Assembly (NCBI RefSeq): GCF_900107815.1
Contig: NZ_FNRK01000008.1
Span: 62,001-126,000 of the forward strand
Source of the DNA: Eubacterium aggregans
Lineage (GTDB): Bacteria > Bacillota > Clostridia > Eubacteriales > Eubacteriaceae
DNA: 64,000 bases
Direction of reading: 5' to 3'
Notes under the pieces: generated by a model
The model's input: the letters and a program-made list of their open reading frames with translations, nothing else
The model's database searches: none
What the model was told of the DNA's origin: nothing
Position numbers and translations under genes: made by a program
Part shown: in pieces, positions 19,024 to 28,142 of the stretch
Layout: every line of letters begins with the position of its first letter
Position numbering within the stretch: position 1 is the first letter of the stretch

Positions 19024-19809
19024 ATGAAAGATGATTTAATGAACAAATTGATGGAAGAAGTCATGAAGAAAATGGACGAAGTTGAAGAAACAGGTACCTG
19101 TGCAGCTGCTACTGGTGTTTGTGGTTTAACTGAATTCGTTGGAACCGCTATTGGCGACACAATCGGTTTCGTTATCGCTAATGTAGACTCTAACCTGCAT
19201 GAAGCAATGAAGATCGATCCTAAGTATCGTTCTATCGGTATCCTCTCCGCTCGTACTGGTGCTGGTCCTCAGGTTTTCGCAGCTGATGAAGCTGTTAAAG
19301 CAACAAACACCGAACTGGTTATCTGTGAATTTGCCCGTGACACCAAGGGTGGCGCTGGCCATGGTTCCCTGTGTATCTTCGGTGCAGAAGATGTTTCCGA
19401 TGCAAAACGTGCTGTTGAAGTCGCTTTGAATGACTTAAACAGAACCTTCGGCGATGTCTATGGCAACGATGCTGGCCATCTGGAATTCCAGTACACCGCT
19501 CGTGCTTCTTTCGCATGTAACATGGTATTCGGCGCTCCTATCGGTAAAGCTTTCGCTATTATCGTTGGTGCTCCTGCTGGTATCGGCGTTCTCATGAGCG
19601 ATGGTGCCCTGAAAGCTGCTAACGTTGAACTCATTGGTTTTGCATCACCTGACAATGGTGGTACCAAATACTCCAACGAAGCAATTATCTTCGTATGTGG
19701 GGATGCTGGTGCTGTGCGTCAGGCTGTTTATGCTGCACGTGAAATTGGTAAACAAGCCCTCGAAGCCTTAGGTGGACCTTGCCCGTCTACGACTACTCCT
19801 TACATCTAA
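19024..19809 (+). CDS. pduB: Microcompartment trimeric shell protein PduB
   Basis: A tandem BMC-domain (BMC-T) protein of 261 residues that forms pseudohexameric trimers in the shell. Two BMC repeats occupy about residues 40-145 and 150-255. The first 18 residues form a Met/Lys/Glu amphipathic helix (MNKLMEEVMKKMDEV), the segment that in Salmonella PduB ties the enzyme core to the shell. Motifs such as GIGVLMSDGALKAANVELIGF are conserved. Strong GGAGGTG Shine-Dalgarno; 23 bases after pduA. Confidence 0.96.
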   Translation: MKDDLMNKLMEEVMKKMDEVEETGTCAAATGVCGLTEFVGTAIGDTIGFVIANVDSNLHEAMKIDPKYRSIGILSARTGAGPQVFAADEAVKATNTELVICEFARDTKGGAGHGSLCIFGAEDVSDAKRAVEVALNDLNRTFGDVYGNDAGHLEFQYTARASFACNMVFGAPIGKAFAIIVGAPAGIGVLMSDGALKAANVELIGFASPDNGGTKYSNEAIIFVCGDAGAVRQAVYAAREIGKQALEALGGPCPSTTTPYI

Positions 19810-19852
19810 GTTGAAATTGGATTAGTTGAAGATAAATCAAGGAGGAATGACA

Positions 19853-21514
19853 ATGAGATCAAAAAGATTTGAAGCTTTAGATGCACGTCCGGTAAAAAAG
19901 GACGGTTTCGTTAAAGAATGGCCTGAAGTTGGTCTGATCGCGATGAACAGTGCTGGGGATCCTACCCCTAGCATCAAGGTCGAAAACGGCACCATCGTCG
20001 AAATGGACGGCAAATGCAGAGCTGAATTCGATATGCTGGATACCTTCATCGCAAACTATGGTATCCGTCTGGACAAAGCAGAAGAATATATGGCAATGGA
20101 TTCCCTGGAAATCGCCAACAAATTAGTTGACATCCACGTACCCAGAGCTGAAGTTGTCGATATTACGACTTCCATCACTCCTGCTAAAATCGTTGATGTA
20201 CTCAACAAAATGACTGTTTTGGAAATGATGATGGCACAGAACAAAATGCGTGCCCGTATCATGCCTTCCAACCAGTGCCACGTTACCAACGTTAAAGATA
20301 ACATGATCCAAATCGCAGCGGATGCTGCTGAAGCTGCTATCCGTGGTTTCGACGAAATGGAAACAACTGTTGGTATCGCTCGTTACGCACCATTCAACGC
20401 CCTGGCTATCATGATTGGCGCCAATGTTGGCCGTCCTGGTATCTTAACCCAGTGTGCTGTTGAAGAAGCAACTGAACTTGACTTAGGGATGAGAGGCTAC
20501 ACCGCTTACGCTGAAACCATTTCTGTATACGGTACAGAACCTGTTTTCATGGATGGTGATGATACGCCTTACTCTAAAGCATTCTTAGCATCCTGCTACG
20601 CTTCCCGTGGTTTGAAGATGCGTTTCACCTCCGGTTCCGGTTCTGAAGTTCAGATGGGTTATGCCGAAGGTAAATCCATGCTGTACCTTGAAGCTCGCTG
20701 CCTGTATGTTACCAAGGGTGCTGGCGTCCAGGGGACTCAGAATGGTTCCGTTTCCTGTATCGGTGTTCCCGCTGGTGTCCCCGGTGGTATCCGCGAAGTC
20801 CTGGCAGAAAACCTTTTGGCAGCCTGCTTAGACCTCGAATGTGCTTCTTCCAATGACCAGACATTTACGCACTCTGATCTGAGAAGATGTGCCCGTTCCC
20901 TGATGCAGATGGTACCTGGTACTGACTATATCTGTTCTGGTTACTCCTCAACTCCGAACTACGACAATATGTTCGCTGGTTCCAACTGGGATGCAGAAGA
21001 CTATGATGACTGGAACGTTATCCAGCGTGACCTTAAGATCGATGCCGGTTTACAGCCTGCTGATGAAGATACCGTTGTTGCTGCTCGTGCTAAAGCTGCT
21101 CGTGCAATGCAGGTTATCTTCAAAGAATTAGGCCTGACCGAAATCACCGATGCTGAAGTTGAAGCTGCAACCTATGCTAATGGTTCTCAGGATATGCCTG
21201 ACCGTGATGTCGTTGCTGACCTTAAAGCTGTTGATGATCTTCTGGGCCGTGGAGCAACTGCTGTTGACTTCATCAAAGCTCTGGATCGTGGCGGCATGCG
21301 TGACGTTGCTGAATCTATCTTTAACATTCAGTTACAGAAGTGCGCTGGCGACTACTTACACACCGCTTCCAAGTTATCATCTGACTTCGAAGTTATTTCC
21401 GCTGTCAACTACCCGAACACCTACCATGGTGTTGCAACTGGCTACCAGATCAGTGATGAAAGATGGCAGGAAATCCAGAATATTCCATGGGCAGATGACC
21501 CGGCAACAATTTAG
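19853..21514 (+). CDS. pduC: Coenzyme-B12 propanediol dehydratase large subunit
   Basis: Alpha subunit of the adenosylcobalamin-dependent diol dehydratase, which converts 1,2-propanediol to propionaldehyde (glycerol is also a possible substrate) by a radical mechanism inside the microcompartment. The 553-residue length matches PduC of enterics. The opening MRSKRFEALDARPVKKDGF and the TIM-barrel segments (MMAQNKMRARIMPSNQCH, GSGSEVQMGYAEGKSMLYLE) are highly conserved. The start at 19853 has AAGGAGG at 19839-19845. The enlarged N-termini of PduD and PduE support a diol dehydratase in a compartment rather than a free glycerol dehydratase. Confidence 0.97.
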   Translation: MRSKRFEALDARPVKKDGFVKEWPEVGLIAMNSAGDPTPSIKVENGTIVEMDGKCRAEFDMLDTFIANYGIRLDKAEEYMAMDSLEIANKLVDIHVPRAEVVDITTSITPAKIVDVLNKMTVLEMMMAQNKMRARIMPSNQCHVTNVKDNMIQIAADAAEAAIRGFDEMETTVGIARYAPFNALAIMIGANVGRPGILTQCAVEEATELDLGMRGYTAYAETISVYGTEPVFMDGDDTPYSKAFLASCYASRGLKMRFTSGSGSEVQMGYAEGKSMLYLEARCLYVTKGAGVQGTQNGSVSCIGVPAGVPGGIREVLAENLLAACLDLECASSNDQTFTHSDLRRCARSLMQMVPGTDYICSGYSSTPNYDNMFAGSNWDAEDYDDWNVIQRDLKIDAGLQPADEDTVVAARAKAARAMQVIFKELGLTEITDAEVEAATYANGSQDMPDRDVVADLKAVDDLLGRGATAVDFIKALDRGGMRDVAESIFNIQLQKCAGDYLHTASKLSSDFEVISAVNYPNTYHGVATGYQISDERWQEIQNIPWADDPATI

Positions 21515-21532
21515 TGGAAAGGGGTGTATAGA

Positions 21533-22189
21533 ATGGCTATTAACGAACAAATGCTTAAAAGTATCATCGAAGATGTATTAAAAGAAATGAGTGGCGCCCC
21601 CGCTGCAGCTCCGGCTGCTGCTCCTGTGGCTGCTGCCGCAGAAGGTGTCGAACTCACCGCTGTTGGCGAAGCTTCCGTAGGAACCGCTGCTGACGAAGTC
21701 GTCATCGGTATCTCCGCTGCTTTTGCAGACGCTCAGACCGTTAACATCATTGGCGTACCACACGCTAAGATCTTAAAGGAAATGATCGCTGGTATCGAAG
21801 AAGAAGGTATGAAATACCGCGTGGTTAAGGTTTATCGTTCTGGCGACGTTGCTGTTGTTGGACATGACTGTGCTGAACTTTCCGGTTCTGGCGTTGCTAT
21901 CGGGATTCAATCTCGTGGTACCTGCCTCATCCACCAGAAAGATTTACCCCAGCTGTCTAACCTGGAACTGTTCTCCCAGTGTCCTCTGATCGACTTAGAC
22001 ACCTATCGTGCAATCGGTAAGAATGCTGCTAAGTATGCCAAAGGCGAAAGCCCGAATCCTGTTCCTGTACGGAATGACCAGATGGCTCGTCCGGCATACC
22101 AGGCACGTGCAGCTCTCCTTTATCTGAAGGAAGTTGAACATGTTGTCAACGGTAAAAAAGCCGTTGAAATGCAAGTAACATTCAAATAG
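21533..22189 (+). CDS. pduD: Propanediol dehydratase medium subunit
   Basis: Beta subunit of diol dehydratase, 218 residues. Residues 1-18 form an amphipathic helix ([17 protein letters not shown]) followed by an Ala/Pro-rich linker to about residue 40, the encapsulation peptide arrangement known for PduD; the catalytic domain follows. The PduD subunit contributes to the cobalamin-binding interface. Start at 21533 with AAAGGGG upstream; 18 bases after pduC and 12 before pduE. Confidence 0.96.
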   Translation: MAINEQMLKSIIEDVLKEMSGAPAAAPAAAPVAAAAEGVELTAVGEASVGTAADEVVIGISAAFADAQTVNIIGVPHAKILKEMIAGIEEEGMKYRVVKVYRSGDVAVVGHDCAELSGSGVAIGIQSRGTCLIHQKDLPQLSNLELFSQCPLIDLDTYRAIGKNAAKYAKGESPNPVPVRNDQMARPAYQARAALLYLKEVEHVVNGKKAVEMQVTFK

Positions 22190-22201
22190 GAGGTGGAGAG
22201 A

Positions 22202-22702
22202 ATGACTCAAGAACAAATGTTAGAACAGATCGTTAAACAAGTTATGTCTTCTATGTCAGCCGCTGCACCTGCCGCTGCAGCAGCAGGCGCTTTATCCGCT
22301 GCTGATTACCCAATCGGGGACAAGAGACCTGAACTCATCGTTTCCGCAACCGGCAAGGCATATAAAGACCTGACCATTGACAAATTGTTAGCTGGCCAGT
22401 TAAGCCCTGAAGACTTAAGAATCCGTCCTGAAACCCTGGAACTCCAGGCTCAGGTTGCTGAATCCGTTAAACGTGACGCTTTCGCTGGTAACTTAAGAAG
22501 AGCAGCTGAACTTATCGCAGTTCCTGATGCTCGCTTACTGGAAATCTACAACGCACTGAGACCTTACAAGTCCACTAAAGAAGAACTTTTAGCAATCGCA
22601 GAAGAATTAAAGGGACAGTACAATGCTCCGATTTCTGCTTCATTAGTTGCTGAAGCTGCTGAAGTTGGATACGCTCGTAAGAGAACGAAGGAATTTAAAT
22701 AA
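22202..22702 (+). CDS. pduE: Propanediol dehydratase small subunit
   Basis: Gamma subunit of diol dehydratase, 166 residues. The N-terminal amphipathic helix (QEQMLEQIVKQVMSSM) and Ala-rich linker mirror those of PduD. The body has SATGKAYKDLTIDKLLAGQLSPED and RIRPETLELQAQVAE motifs typical of PduE. ATG at 22202 is preferred over GTG at 22193, since AGGAGGTGG at about 22189-22196 is spaced for the former. Followed by a strong RNA hairpin before pduG. Confidence 0.96.
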   Translation: MTQEQMLEQIVKQVMSSMSAAAPAAAAAGALSAADYPIGDKRPELIVSATGKAYKDLTIDKLLAGQLSPEDLRIRPETLELQAQVAESVKRDAFAGNLRRAAELIAVPDARLLEIYNALRPYKSTKEELLAIAEELKGQYNAPISASLVAEAAEVGYARKRTKEFK

Positions 22703-22721
22703 GCGGATTATTCGCTTAAAT

Positions 22722-22751
22722 CCTACAGGCAGGACTTTCCCTGCCTGTAGG
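22722..22751 (+). other. Strong intercistronic RNA hairpin between pduE and pduG
   Basis: A perfect 12-bp stem (CCTACAGGCAGG with CCTGCCTGTAGG) and a six-base loop, with no T-run afterwards. Not a classic terminator. It may stabilise the 3' end of the highly needed pduABCDE mRNA or cause partial termination or processing ahead of the reactivase genes, which are needed in smaller amounts. Confidence 0.75.
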
Positions 22752-22785
22752 TCTCATCATAAAGAGACTGTTTGGAGGAAGATAT

Positions 22786-24600
22786 ATGATAGTAGCAGGG
22801 ATAGACATTGGTAATGCCAGTACAGAAACTGCCTTGGCAAGAATTACCTCCGGTTCACCTGAATTCCTTTCCAGCGGTATTGTACCGACAACAGGAATCA
22901 AGGGAACGAGACAGAATATCCATGGTGTCTTCTCCTCTTTAAAGCAAGCCCTCGATAAAGTCAACTTAGCTGTAGAAGACGTTGATTTGATTCGCCTTAA
23001 CGAAGCCGCTCCTGTTATTGGGGATGTGGCAATGGAAACCATTACTGAAACAATAATCACAGAATCCACAATGATCGGACATAATCCATCCACCCCTGGT
23101 GGCCTGGGAACCGGTGTTGGGGTGACGGTGAACATAAGGGACATTAAGAATGCGAAGAAGGGGGATTCGGTTATTGCGATTATACCGCGTGAAATCGACT
23201 TTGAAAACTCATCCCGTATGATTAATGAGGCCGCCGCAAACGGCATTTACGTAAATGGTGCCATTGTCCAAAGAGATGATGGCGTTTTAATTAATAACCG
23301 TTTGAAAAAGCCAATTCCCATTGTTGATGAAGTGGCTCTAATCGAAAAGGTGCCGCTAGGTATGCGGGCTGCCGTTGAAGTAGCTTCACCTGGCGCCGTT
23401 GTCGAACAGCTTTCCAATCCCTATGGGATTGCTACAGTGTTTGATTTATCTCCGGAAGAAACCAAGCAGGTCGTGCCTGTATCTCGGGCACTGATCGGTA
23501 ATCGCTCCGCTGTTGTCATCAAGACACCAGCAGGGGATGTTAAGGAACGTAAAATCCCCGCTGGTCAAATCATTATTCAGGGTGTCAATAAAAAGGCAAC
23601 TGTGAATGTGGATGAAGGCGCAGAAGTCATCATGGAGGCCATTAGAAGTGTGGCTCCCGTCGAAGACATTAAGGGAGAACCCGGAACAAATGCCGGGGGA
23701 ATGTTGGAAAAGGTGCGACAGGTTATGTCAAACCTTACTGGACAATCACCCGTAAACATCAAGATTCAGGATTTGCTGGCTGTGGACACCTTCGTACCTC
23801 AAAGTGTACGGGGGGGCGTTGCTGAAGAGTTTTCCATGGAAAACGCTGTTGGTATCGCGGCCATGGTTAAAGCAGATCGCCTGCAAATGAGCATGATCGC
23901 TGAAGAGCTTGAAAAAGAGCTGGGAGTTAAAGTTGAAGTTGGTGGTGTGGAAGCTGATATGGCTATCCGCGGTGCGCTGACGACTCCGGGTTCGAACAAG
24001 CCGATGGCGATTATCGATATGGGGGCAGGATCAACGGATGCGGCAATTATTAACAGGGCTGGTGAGATCAAATCCATCCACTTGGCTGGTGCCGGCAACA
24101 TGGTAACCATGTTGATTGGTTCTGAGCTGGGGTTTGATGATATGGGTCTACCGGAGGACATCAAGAAGTATCCGCTTGCAAAGGTTGAAAGTCTTTTCCA
24201 TATTCGTCATGAAGACGGAACCGTTCAGTTTTTTGACACACCATTGGACCCGAGGACATTTGCCCGGGTGGTTATCTTAACGCCTAACGGCATGGTTCCG
24301 GTTCCTGGAAACCACTCCCTGGAACGCATCAAGCAGGTGCGCCGGGATGCTAAGGAAAAAGTCTTTGTCGTCAACGCGATCCGATCACTGGAGAGGGTCA
24401 GCCCGACGGGCAACGTAAGAGACATGGAATTCGTCACCTTGGTTGGTGGTTCAGCACTCGATTTCGAGGTTCCACAAATGGTTACAGATGCGCTGTCACG
24501 TTACTCTATTGTAGCTGGGCGTGCAAATATCCGTGCCTGTGAAGGGCCAAGAAATGCCGTCGCCACGGGACTTGTTTTATCTTACGGCGAAGGTGAATGA
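22786..24600 (+). CDS. pduG: Diol dehydratase reactivase large subunit
   Basis: ATP-dependent reactivating factor, Hsp70-like, 604 residues. It exchanges damaged cobalamin on inactivated diol dehydratase for intact adenosylcobalamin. The actin/Hsp70-type nucleotide fold shows as VAGIDIGNASTETALARI at the N-terminus, IIDMGAGSTDAAII near residue 410, and VGGSALDFEVP near 560. Length is normal. A GGAGGAAG Shine-Dalgarno precedes the ATG. Works with PduH, which follows by one base (TGAAATG junction). Confidence 0.97.
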   Translation: MIVAGIDIGNASTETALARITSGSPEFLSSGIVPTTGIKGTRQNIHGVFSSLKQALDKVNLAVEDVDLIRLNEAAPVIGDVAMETITETIITESTMIGHNPSTPGGLGTGVGVTVNIRDIKNAKKGDSVIAIIPREIDFENSSRMINEAAANGIYVNGAIVQRDDGVLINNRLKKPIPIVDEVALIEKVPLGMRAAVEVASPGAVVEQLSNPYGIATVFDLSPEETKQVVPVSRALIGNRSAVVIKTPAGDVKERKIPAGQIIIQGVNKKATVNVDEGAEVIMEAIRSVAPVEDIKGEPGTNAGGMLEKVRQVMSNLTGQSPVNIKIQDLLAVDTFVPQSVRGGVAEEFSMENAVGIAAMVKADRLQMSMIAEELEKELGVKVEVGGVEADMAIRGALTTPGSNKPMAIIDMGAGSTDAAIINRAGEIKSIHLAGAGNMVTMLIGSELGFDDMGLPEDIKKYPLAKVESLFHIRHEDGTVQFFDTPLDPRTFARVVILTPNGMVPVPGNHSLERIKQVRRDAKEKVFVVNAIRSLERVSPTGNVRDMEFVTLVGGSALDFEVPQMVTDALSRYSIVAGRANIRACEGPRNAVATGLVLSYGEGE

Positions 24601-24601
24601 A

Positions 24602-24970
24602 ATGAACGTCAATTTTGAGGCTCCAAAACCTGAGATTAAAGTATACTATGTAAAGAATACCGTTCCTAAAGACATCCTTGTTGAAGTTCTTTTGGGAATT
24701 GAAGAGGAAGGCCTTCCCTTTTCTTTAGAAGAAAAGGATAAAAAGGCTGCTGTGGAATTGGCCTATAAGGCCGCAGAGGCATCCCATTTGGGAGTTGGCA
24801 TTGGCATCAGCGATCAAATCGTTTTACAGTATATTAAGTTAAAGGAAGATGAACCTCTGTTCATTGTTTCTACTGGAAGCGACGAGACTACATTACGAAA
24901 TATTGGTGCAAATGCAGCACGACTCGTCAAAAGGATGCCTTTTAAAGATGTCGGGAACCCGGAACAGTAA
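24602..24970 (+). CDS. pduH: Diol dehydratase reactivase small subunit
   Basis: A 122-residue partner of PduG that resembles the dehydratase beta subunit and swaps with it during reactivation. Visible motifs: GIEEEGLPFSLEE, ASHLGVGIGISDQIVLQ. The start at 24602 sits right after the pduG stop and matches family length; a longer frame starting inside pduG is not needed. Followed closely by a BMC gene. Confidence 0.93.
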   Translation: MNVNFEAPKPEIKVYYVKNTVPKDILVEVLLGIEEEGLPFSLEEKDKKAAVELAYKAAEASHLGVGIGISDQIVLQYIKLKEDEPLFIVSTGSDETTLRNIGANAARLVKRMPFKDVGNPEQ

Positions 24971-24981
24971 GGAGGAAAGAC

Positions 24982-25419
24982 ATGAAACAAGCACTGGGCT
25001 TAATTGAGGCCATCGGTTTAGCGACAGCCATTGAAGCGGCAGATGCTGCGGTTAAGTCAGCGAATGTTGAACTCCTGGGCATGGAAGCATGCAAAGGTGA
25101 CGGGATGCAGACCATTAAGGTGCTCGGTGATGTGGGCGCCGTTAAGGCAGCCTGCGAGGCGGCAAGTGCCGCCTGTGACCGCGGACGGGGAGTGTTTTCT
25201 GTAAAAGTGATCCCCAGACCGGCCGATGGACTGGCTCCGATGATTTATAACAATCAAACCCTTGGCTTTAACCCGGAGGACACCTGTGATACGGATTATT
25301 ATTGGGCATTCAGTAAGTATGACCAATTAAAACCTACACGGGCCACCAAAGAACCTGTGAAGGTGACGTGCGCAGAAGAAATTAGGGAAGAAGCGACAGA
25401 GGAAGAAAACGAAGAATAA
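24982..25419 (+). CDS. pduK: BMC-H shell protein with C-terminal extension (PduK-like)
   Basis: Residues 1-90 are a complete BMC domain ([39 protein letters not shown]). A 55-residue acidic C-terminal extension follows, containing Cys, Trp and Tyr (DTCDTDYYWAFSKYD) and ending in repeated Glu. Single BMC domain plus extension and its place after pduH fit PduK, though the extension lacks the clear Fe-S type Cys cluster of enteric PduK. A shell hexamer with a tail that may face the lumen or cytosol. Shine-Dalgarno AAGGAGG. Confidence 0.8.
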   Translation: MKQALGLIEAIGLATAIEAADAAVKSANVELLGMEACKGDGMQTIKVLGDVGAVKAACEAASAACDRGRGVFSVKVIPRPADGLAPMIYNNQTLGFNPEDTCDTDYYWAFSKYDQLKPTRATKEPVKVTCAEEIREEATEEENEE

Positions 25420-25456
25420 TCTGTTAGCGAATAGCGTAATAGAAAAGGTGTAAGCA

Positions 25457-26116
25457 ATGAACGAAATGGAAAGACAAATTATTGAGCAGATTGTCATTAA
25501 TACCGTTAAACGGTTGATGGCAGAAAAGGATGCTCCTAATCGAGTCCCTTTAGGGATTTCTAATAAGCATCTCCATCTAACTCAAGAAGATGTGGAAACA
25601 CTCTTTGGCAAAGGTCATCAGCTTACCAACTTAAAGGATGTAAAACAGCCAGGTCAATTTGCCTGTGAAGAGATAGTAAAGATTGTTGGACCTAAAGGAG
25701 AATTTCCAAAGGTTCGTGTTTTAGGGCCAGCACGTCCAAAGACTCAGATTGAAATGTCTCTGACAGATGCAAGAAGCTTAGGGATTAAAGCACCTATCCG
25801 GGAATCCGGTCAGCTTGACGGAACTCCGGGTGTAAAGCTTGTTGGTCCTTGTGGTGAAGTGGCGCTTGAAAATGGGGTGATGATTGCTCTGCGTCATATC
25901 CACATGACACCGGAAATCGCAGATGCCCTTGGTCTAAAAGACAAGGACTGTGTCGGTGTTGAAACATCCGGCCTGCGTCCGCTTCTGTTTAGAGATGTAT
26001 TAGTGCGGGTATCTCCGGATTTTGCCTATGAAATGCATCTTGATACGGACGAAGCGAATGCCGCAGGCTTAAGCAATGGAGACCTGCTGAAAGTACTGAA
26101 GAAACAGGAGAAATAA
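25457..26116 (+). CDS. pduL: Phosphate propanoyltransferase PduL
   Basis: Converts propionyl-CoA and phosphate to propionyl-phosphate and CoA, recycling CoA inside the microcompartment. A 219-residue protein with the two PduL beta-barrel domains: VPLGISNKHLHL with Zn-binding His residues, LGPARPKTQIEMSLTDAR, and RHIHMTPEIADALGL. Residues 1-20 (MNEMERQIIEQIVINTVKRL) form an amphipathic encapsulation helix. Its stop overlaps the next start (TAATG), so it is coupled to the EutJ-like gene. No acetate/propionate kinase follows, so the ATP-yielding step uses a kinase from elsewhere. Confidence 0.95.
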   Translation: MNEMERQIIEQIVINTVKRLMAEKDAPNRVPLGISNKHLHLTQEDVETLFGKGHQLTNLKDVKQPGQFACEEIVKIVGPKGEFPKVRVLGPARPKTQIEMSLTDARSLGIKAPIRESGQLDGTPGVKLVGPCGEVALENGVMIALRHIHMTPEIADALGLKDKDCVGVETSGLRPLLFRDVLVRVSPDFAYEMHLDTDEANAAGLSNGDLLKVLKKQEK

Positions 26117-26940
26117 TGGACTGGAAGAGCGGTAACGACACTATATTGGAGTTCAATGAACTAATCAGATCAAAGAAATCTAACCCATATCAAGGTAATT
26201 TGAAGGTGGGCGTCGACCTCGGAACTGCAAATATCGTTGTTGCCGTCGTGGATGAAAACAACCGCCCCATTGCAGGCGCAACCCAGGGCGCTTCAGTGGT
26301 TAGGGATGGTATTGTGGTCGATTATATCGGTGCGGTCACCATCGTTAAAAAACTGAAGGCCCAGGTTGAAGAAATTTTGGGGATAGACCTGAGCTATGCC
26401 AATGCGGCAACAGCTATTCCACCAGGAATCATGTCAGGGAATACAAAAATCATTGCAAATGTTGTGGATTCATCCGATTTCGTCGTTACGAATGTCGTTG
26501 ACGAACCGACGGCTGCGGCCACTGTTCTGGGGATTCAGAATGGGGCAGTGGTTGATGTCGGGGGCGGCACAACAGGGATTTCCATCTTAAAGGATGGGGA
26601 GGTCATCTTTACGGCAGATGAGGCTACTGGCGGGACCCATATGAGTCTGGTTCTGGCCGGTACTTACCACGTCAGCTTTGAAGAGGCTGAAGAGATGAAA
26701 AAACATGATGATCAGCGGAAGGTTTTCCCGGTTATTAAGCCGGTGGTTGAAAAAATGGCATCCATCGTCCATCGTTTTATTCAGGGGTATGACGTTGATA
26801 CCATTTATGTCGTAGGCGGTGCCTGCGTCTTTGATAAATTCGAAGAGGTCTTCGAAAAGGAAATTGGAATCAAAACGGTCAAGCCGGTTGAACCTTTGTT
26901 GGTAACGCCATTAGGAATAGCCTTTAATTGTCAAGGGTAG
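26116..26940 (+). CDS. eutJ: EutJ-like Hsp70/actin-fold chaperone
   Basis: A 274-residue protein with an actin/Hsp70 ATPase fold: VGVDLGTANIVVAVVDENN at about 32-50, NVVDEPTAAATVLG near 125, VVDVGGGTTGISIL near 143, and VVGGACVFDKFEEVFE near 235. It matches EutJ of ethanolamine operons, found also in Listeria-type pdu operons. Its exact role is unproven; a chaperone in enzyme assembly or loading of the compartment is usually suggested. It lacks the large inserts of PduG, so it is not a second dehydratase reactivase. One-base overlap with pduL. Confidence 0.9.
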   Translation: MDWKSGNDTILEFNELIRSKKSNPYQGNLKVGVDLGTANIVVAVVDENNRPIAGATQGASVVRDGIVVDYIGAVTIVKKLKAQVEEILGIDLSYANAATAIPPGIMSGNTKIIANVVDSSDFVVTNVVDEPTAAATVLGIQNGAVVDVGGGTTGISILKDGEVIFTADEATGGTHMSLVLAGTYHVSFEEAEEMKKHDDQRKVFPVIKPVVEKMASIVHRFIQGYDVDTIYVVGGACVFDKFEEVFEKEIGIKTVKPVEPLLVTPLGIAFNCQG

Positions 26941-26944
26941 AAAT

Positions 26945-27820
26945 GTGGTGATTAAGTTGGACATGAATGAACTGATTAACAGCGAAGCCTTTATGGATCT
27001 TTTCATCCAAAAGGTTGTTGATGAAGTCATCAGAAGAATTAAAAATAGGCCAAAGACGGCGCTGGTATGCTTTTCCGGTGCTGCCATCGGCTTTAAACAG
27101 GCGATGGATTCTCTGGTAAAGCTAAAGGATGATGGCTGGCAGTTGAAAGTGTTCCTTTCAGATGCAGCGCTCTGTGTATTAACAGAGGACTATATTCGAA
27201 AAACACTGGGTGTGGATAAAATCCATACAAGCCAGACCAAAACGCCACAGAGAGAACTCTATGCAGATGTGGATCAAATTATCATTGCATCGACAACCGT
27301 CAACACGGCGGCAAAAATTGCCACGGGTGTGTGTGATAATGAAATGCTGACCCTCATTAACCATGGGTTAATGGCAGGGACCCCCTTTATTTGTGCGGTT
27401 GATGGGGCCTGTCCGGATAATGCAACCCGTGCCCAGCTTGGGATGGGAAACTCGTCTGATGGATATCGTGAATTGCTCAAAAACAATTTGCGCGCTCTTA
27501 AAAATTACGGAATGCGGCTGGTCGCAGCCGAAGATTTATATGATGCCTGTGTGGGAACACCTGCTGGGAAGGTAGCAAAAAAAGAAGTGCTGAAGCCGAC
27601 AGCTTGTGCTGTACCGGAAAAGGCGCTGGAAGCACCAGCACCAGTGATGAACCCGGATCCCTTCGCTGAGGATCCCTTGACCACGAAACGCATCATTAGC
27701 CGCGTCGATATTATTAAAAATCGCGGTAGAAAAGCCGTAAAGGTGTCCGCCAATGCCATTATTACAGAGTACGCCAAGGACGCAGCGAAGGAACTTGGTA
27801 TCTGTATTGAAAGGGTTTAG
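26945..27820 (+). CDS. Pdu-operon flavoprotein-like protein of unknown function
   Basis: A 291-residue protein starting at GTG 26945 (AAGGG upstream), though ATG at 26963 is also possible. Residues about 7-30 form an amphipathic helix similar to the encapsulation peptides of PduD/E/L/P. Residues 35-190 look like a Rossmann/flavoprotein-type domain (TALVCFSGAAIGFKQAMDSL, VDQIIIASTTVNTAAKIATG, GTPFICAVDGACPDN). A linker rich in Pro/Ala and a C-terminal 55-residue segment (RVDIIKNRGRKAVKVSANAI) follow. A homologue sits at the same place, between eutJ and pduN, in Listeria-type operons from memory. Flavin binding and function are inference. It was probably a lumenal component. Confidence 0.65.
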   Translation: MVIKLDMNELINSEAFMDLFIQKVVDEVIRRIKNRPKTALVCFSGAAIGFKQAMDSLVKLKDDGWQLKVFLSDAALCVLTEDYIRKTLGVDKIHTSQTKTPQRELYADVDQIIIASTTVNTAAKIATGVCDNEMLTLINHGLMAGTPFICAVDGACPDNATRAQLGMGNSSDGYRELLKNNLRALKNYGMRLVAAEDLYDACVGTPAGKVAKKEVLKPTACAVPEKALEAPAPVMNPDPFAEDPLTTKRIISRVDIIKNRGRKAVKVSANAIITEYAKDAAKELGICIERV

Positions 27821-27828
27821 GTGACAAC

Positions 27829-28128
27829 ATGCATTTAGCAAAGGTCGTAGGAACCATCGTTTCAACCCAAAAAGATCCACATCTGGTGGGTTGTAAACTG
27901 ATGATTATCAAGAAGATTAATGAAACCAGCGAATTTGAAAAGTATTCAAGCCAGTCCACAGCCATTGCGGTTGATACCGTTGGTGCAGGGATTGGGGAAA
28001 CCGTCATCGTGACGACAGGGAGTACTGCCCGCTATGTTTATGGCGATAAACATACTCCTTTGGATATGACCATTGTCGGGATTGTTGATGAAATTCAAAC
28101 CGCCGATTTCGATAAAAAAGTAAACTAA
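27829..28128 (+). CDS. pduN: Microcompartment pentameric vertex protein PduN
   Basis: A 99-residue EutN/CcmL-family protein (BMC-P) that closes the twelve vertices of the shell. Begins MHLAKVVGTIVSTQKDPHLVG, with AVDTVGAGIGETVIVTTGS and IVGIVDEI, all typical. Only vertex protein in the operon. Eight bases after the previous gene. Confidence 0.95.
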   Translation: MHLAKVVGTIVSTQKDPHLVGCKLMIIKKINETSEFEKYSSQSTAIAVDTVGAGIGETVIVTTGSTARYVYGDKHTPLDMTIVGIVDEIQTADFDKKVN

Positions 28129-28142
28129 GGGGGGGATAGTGA

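Noticed and set aside
24521-24601. Longer PduH start inside pduG
   Set aside because: It would overlap pduG by 80 bases and add residues absent from the family; ATG at 24602 fits better.
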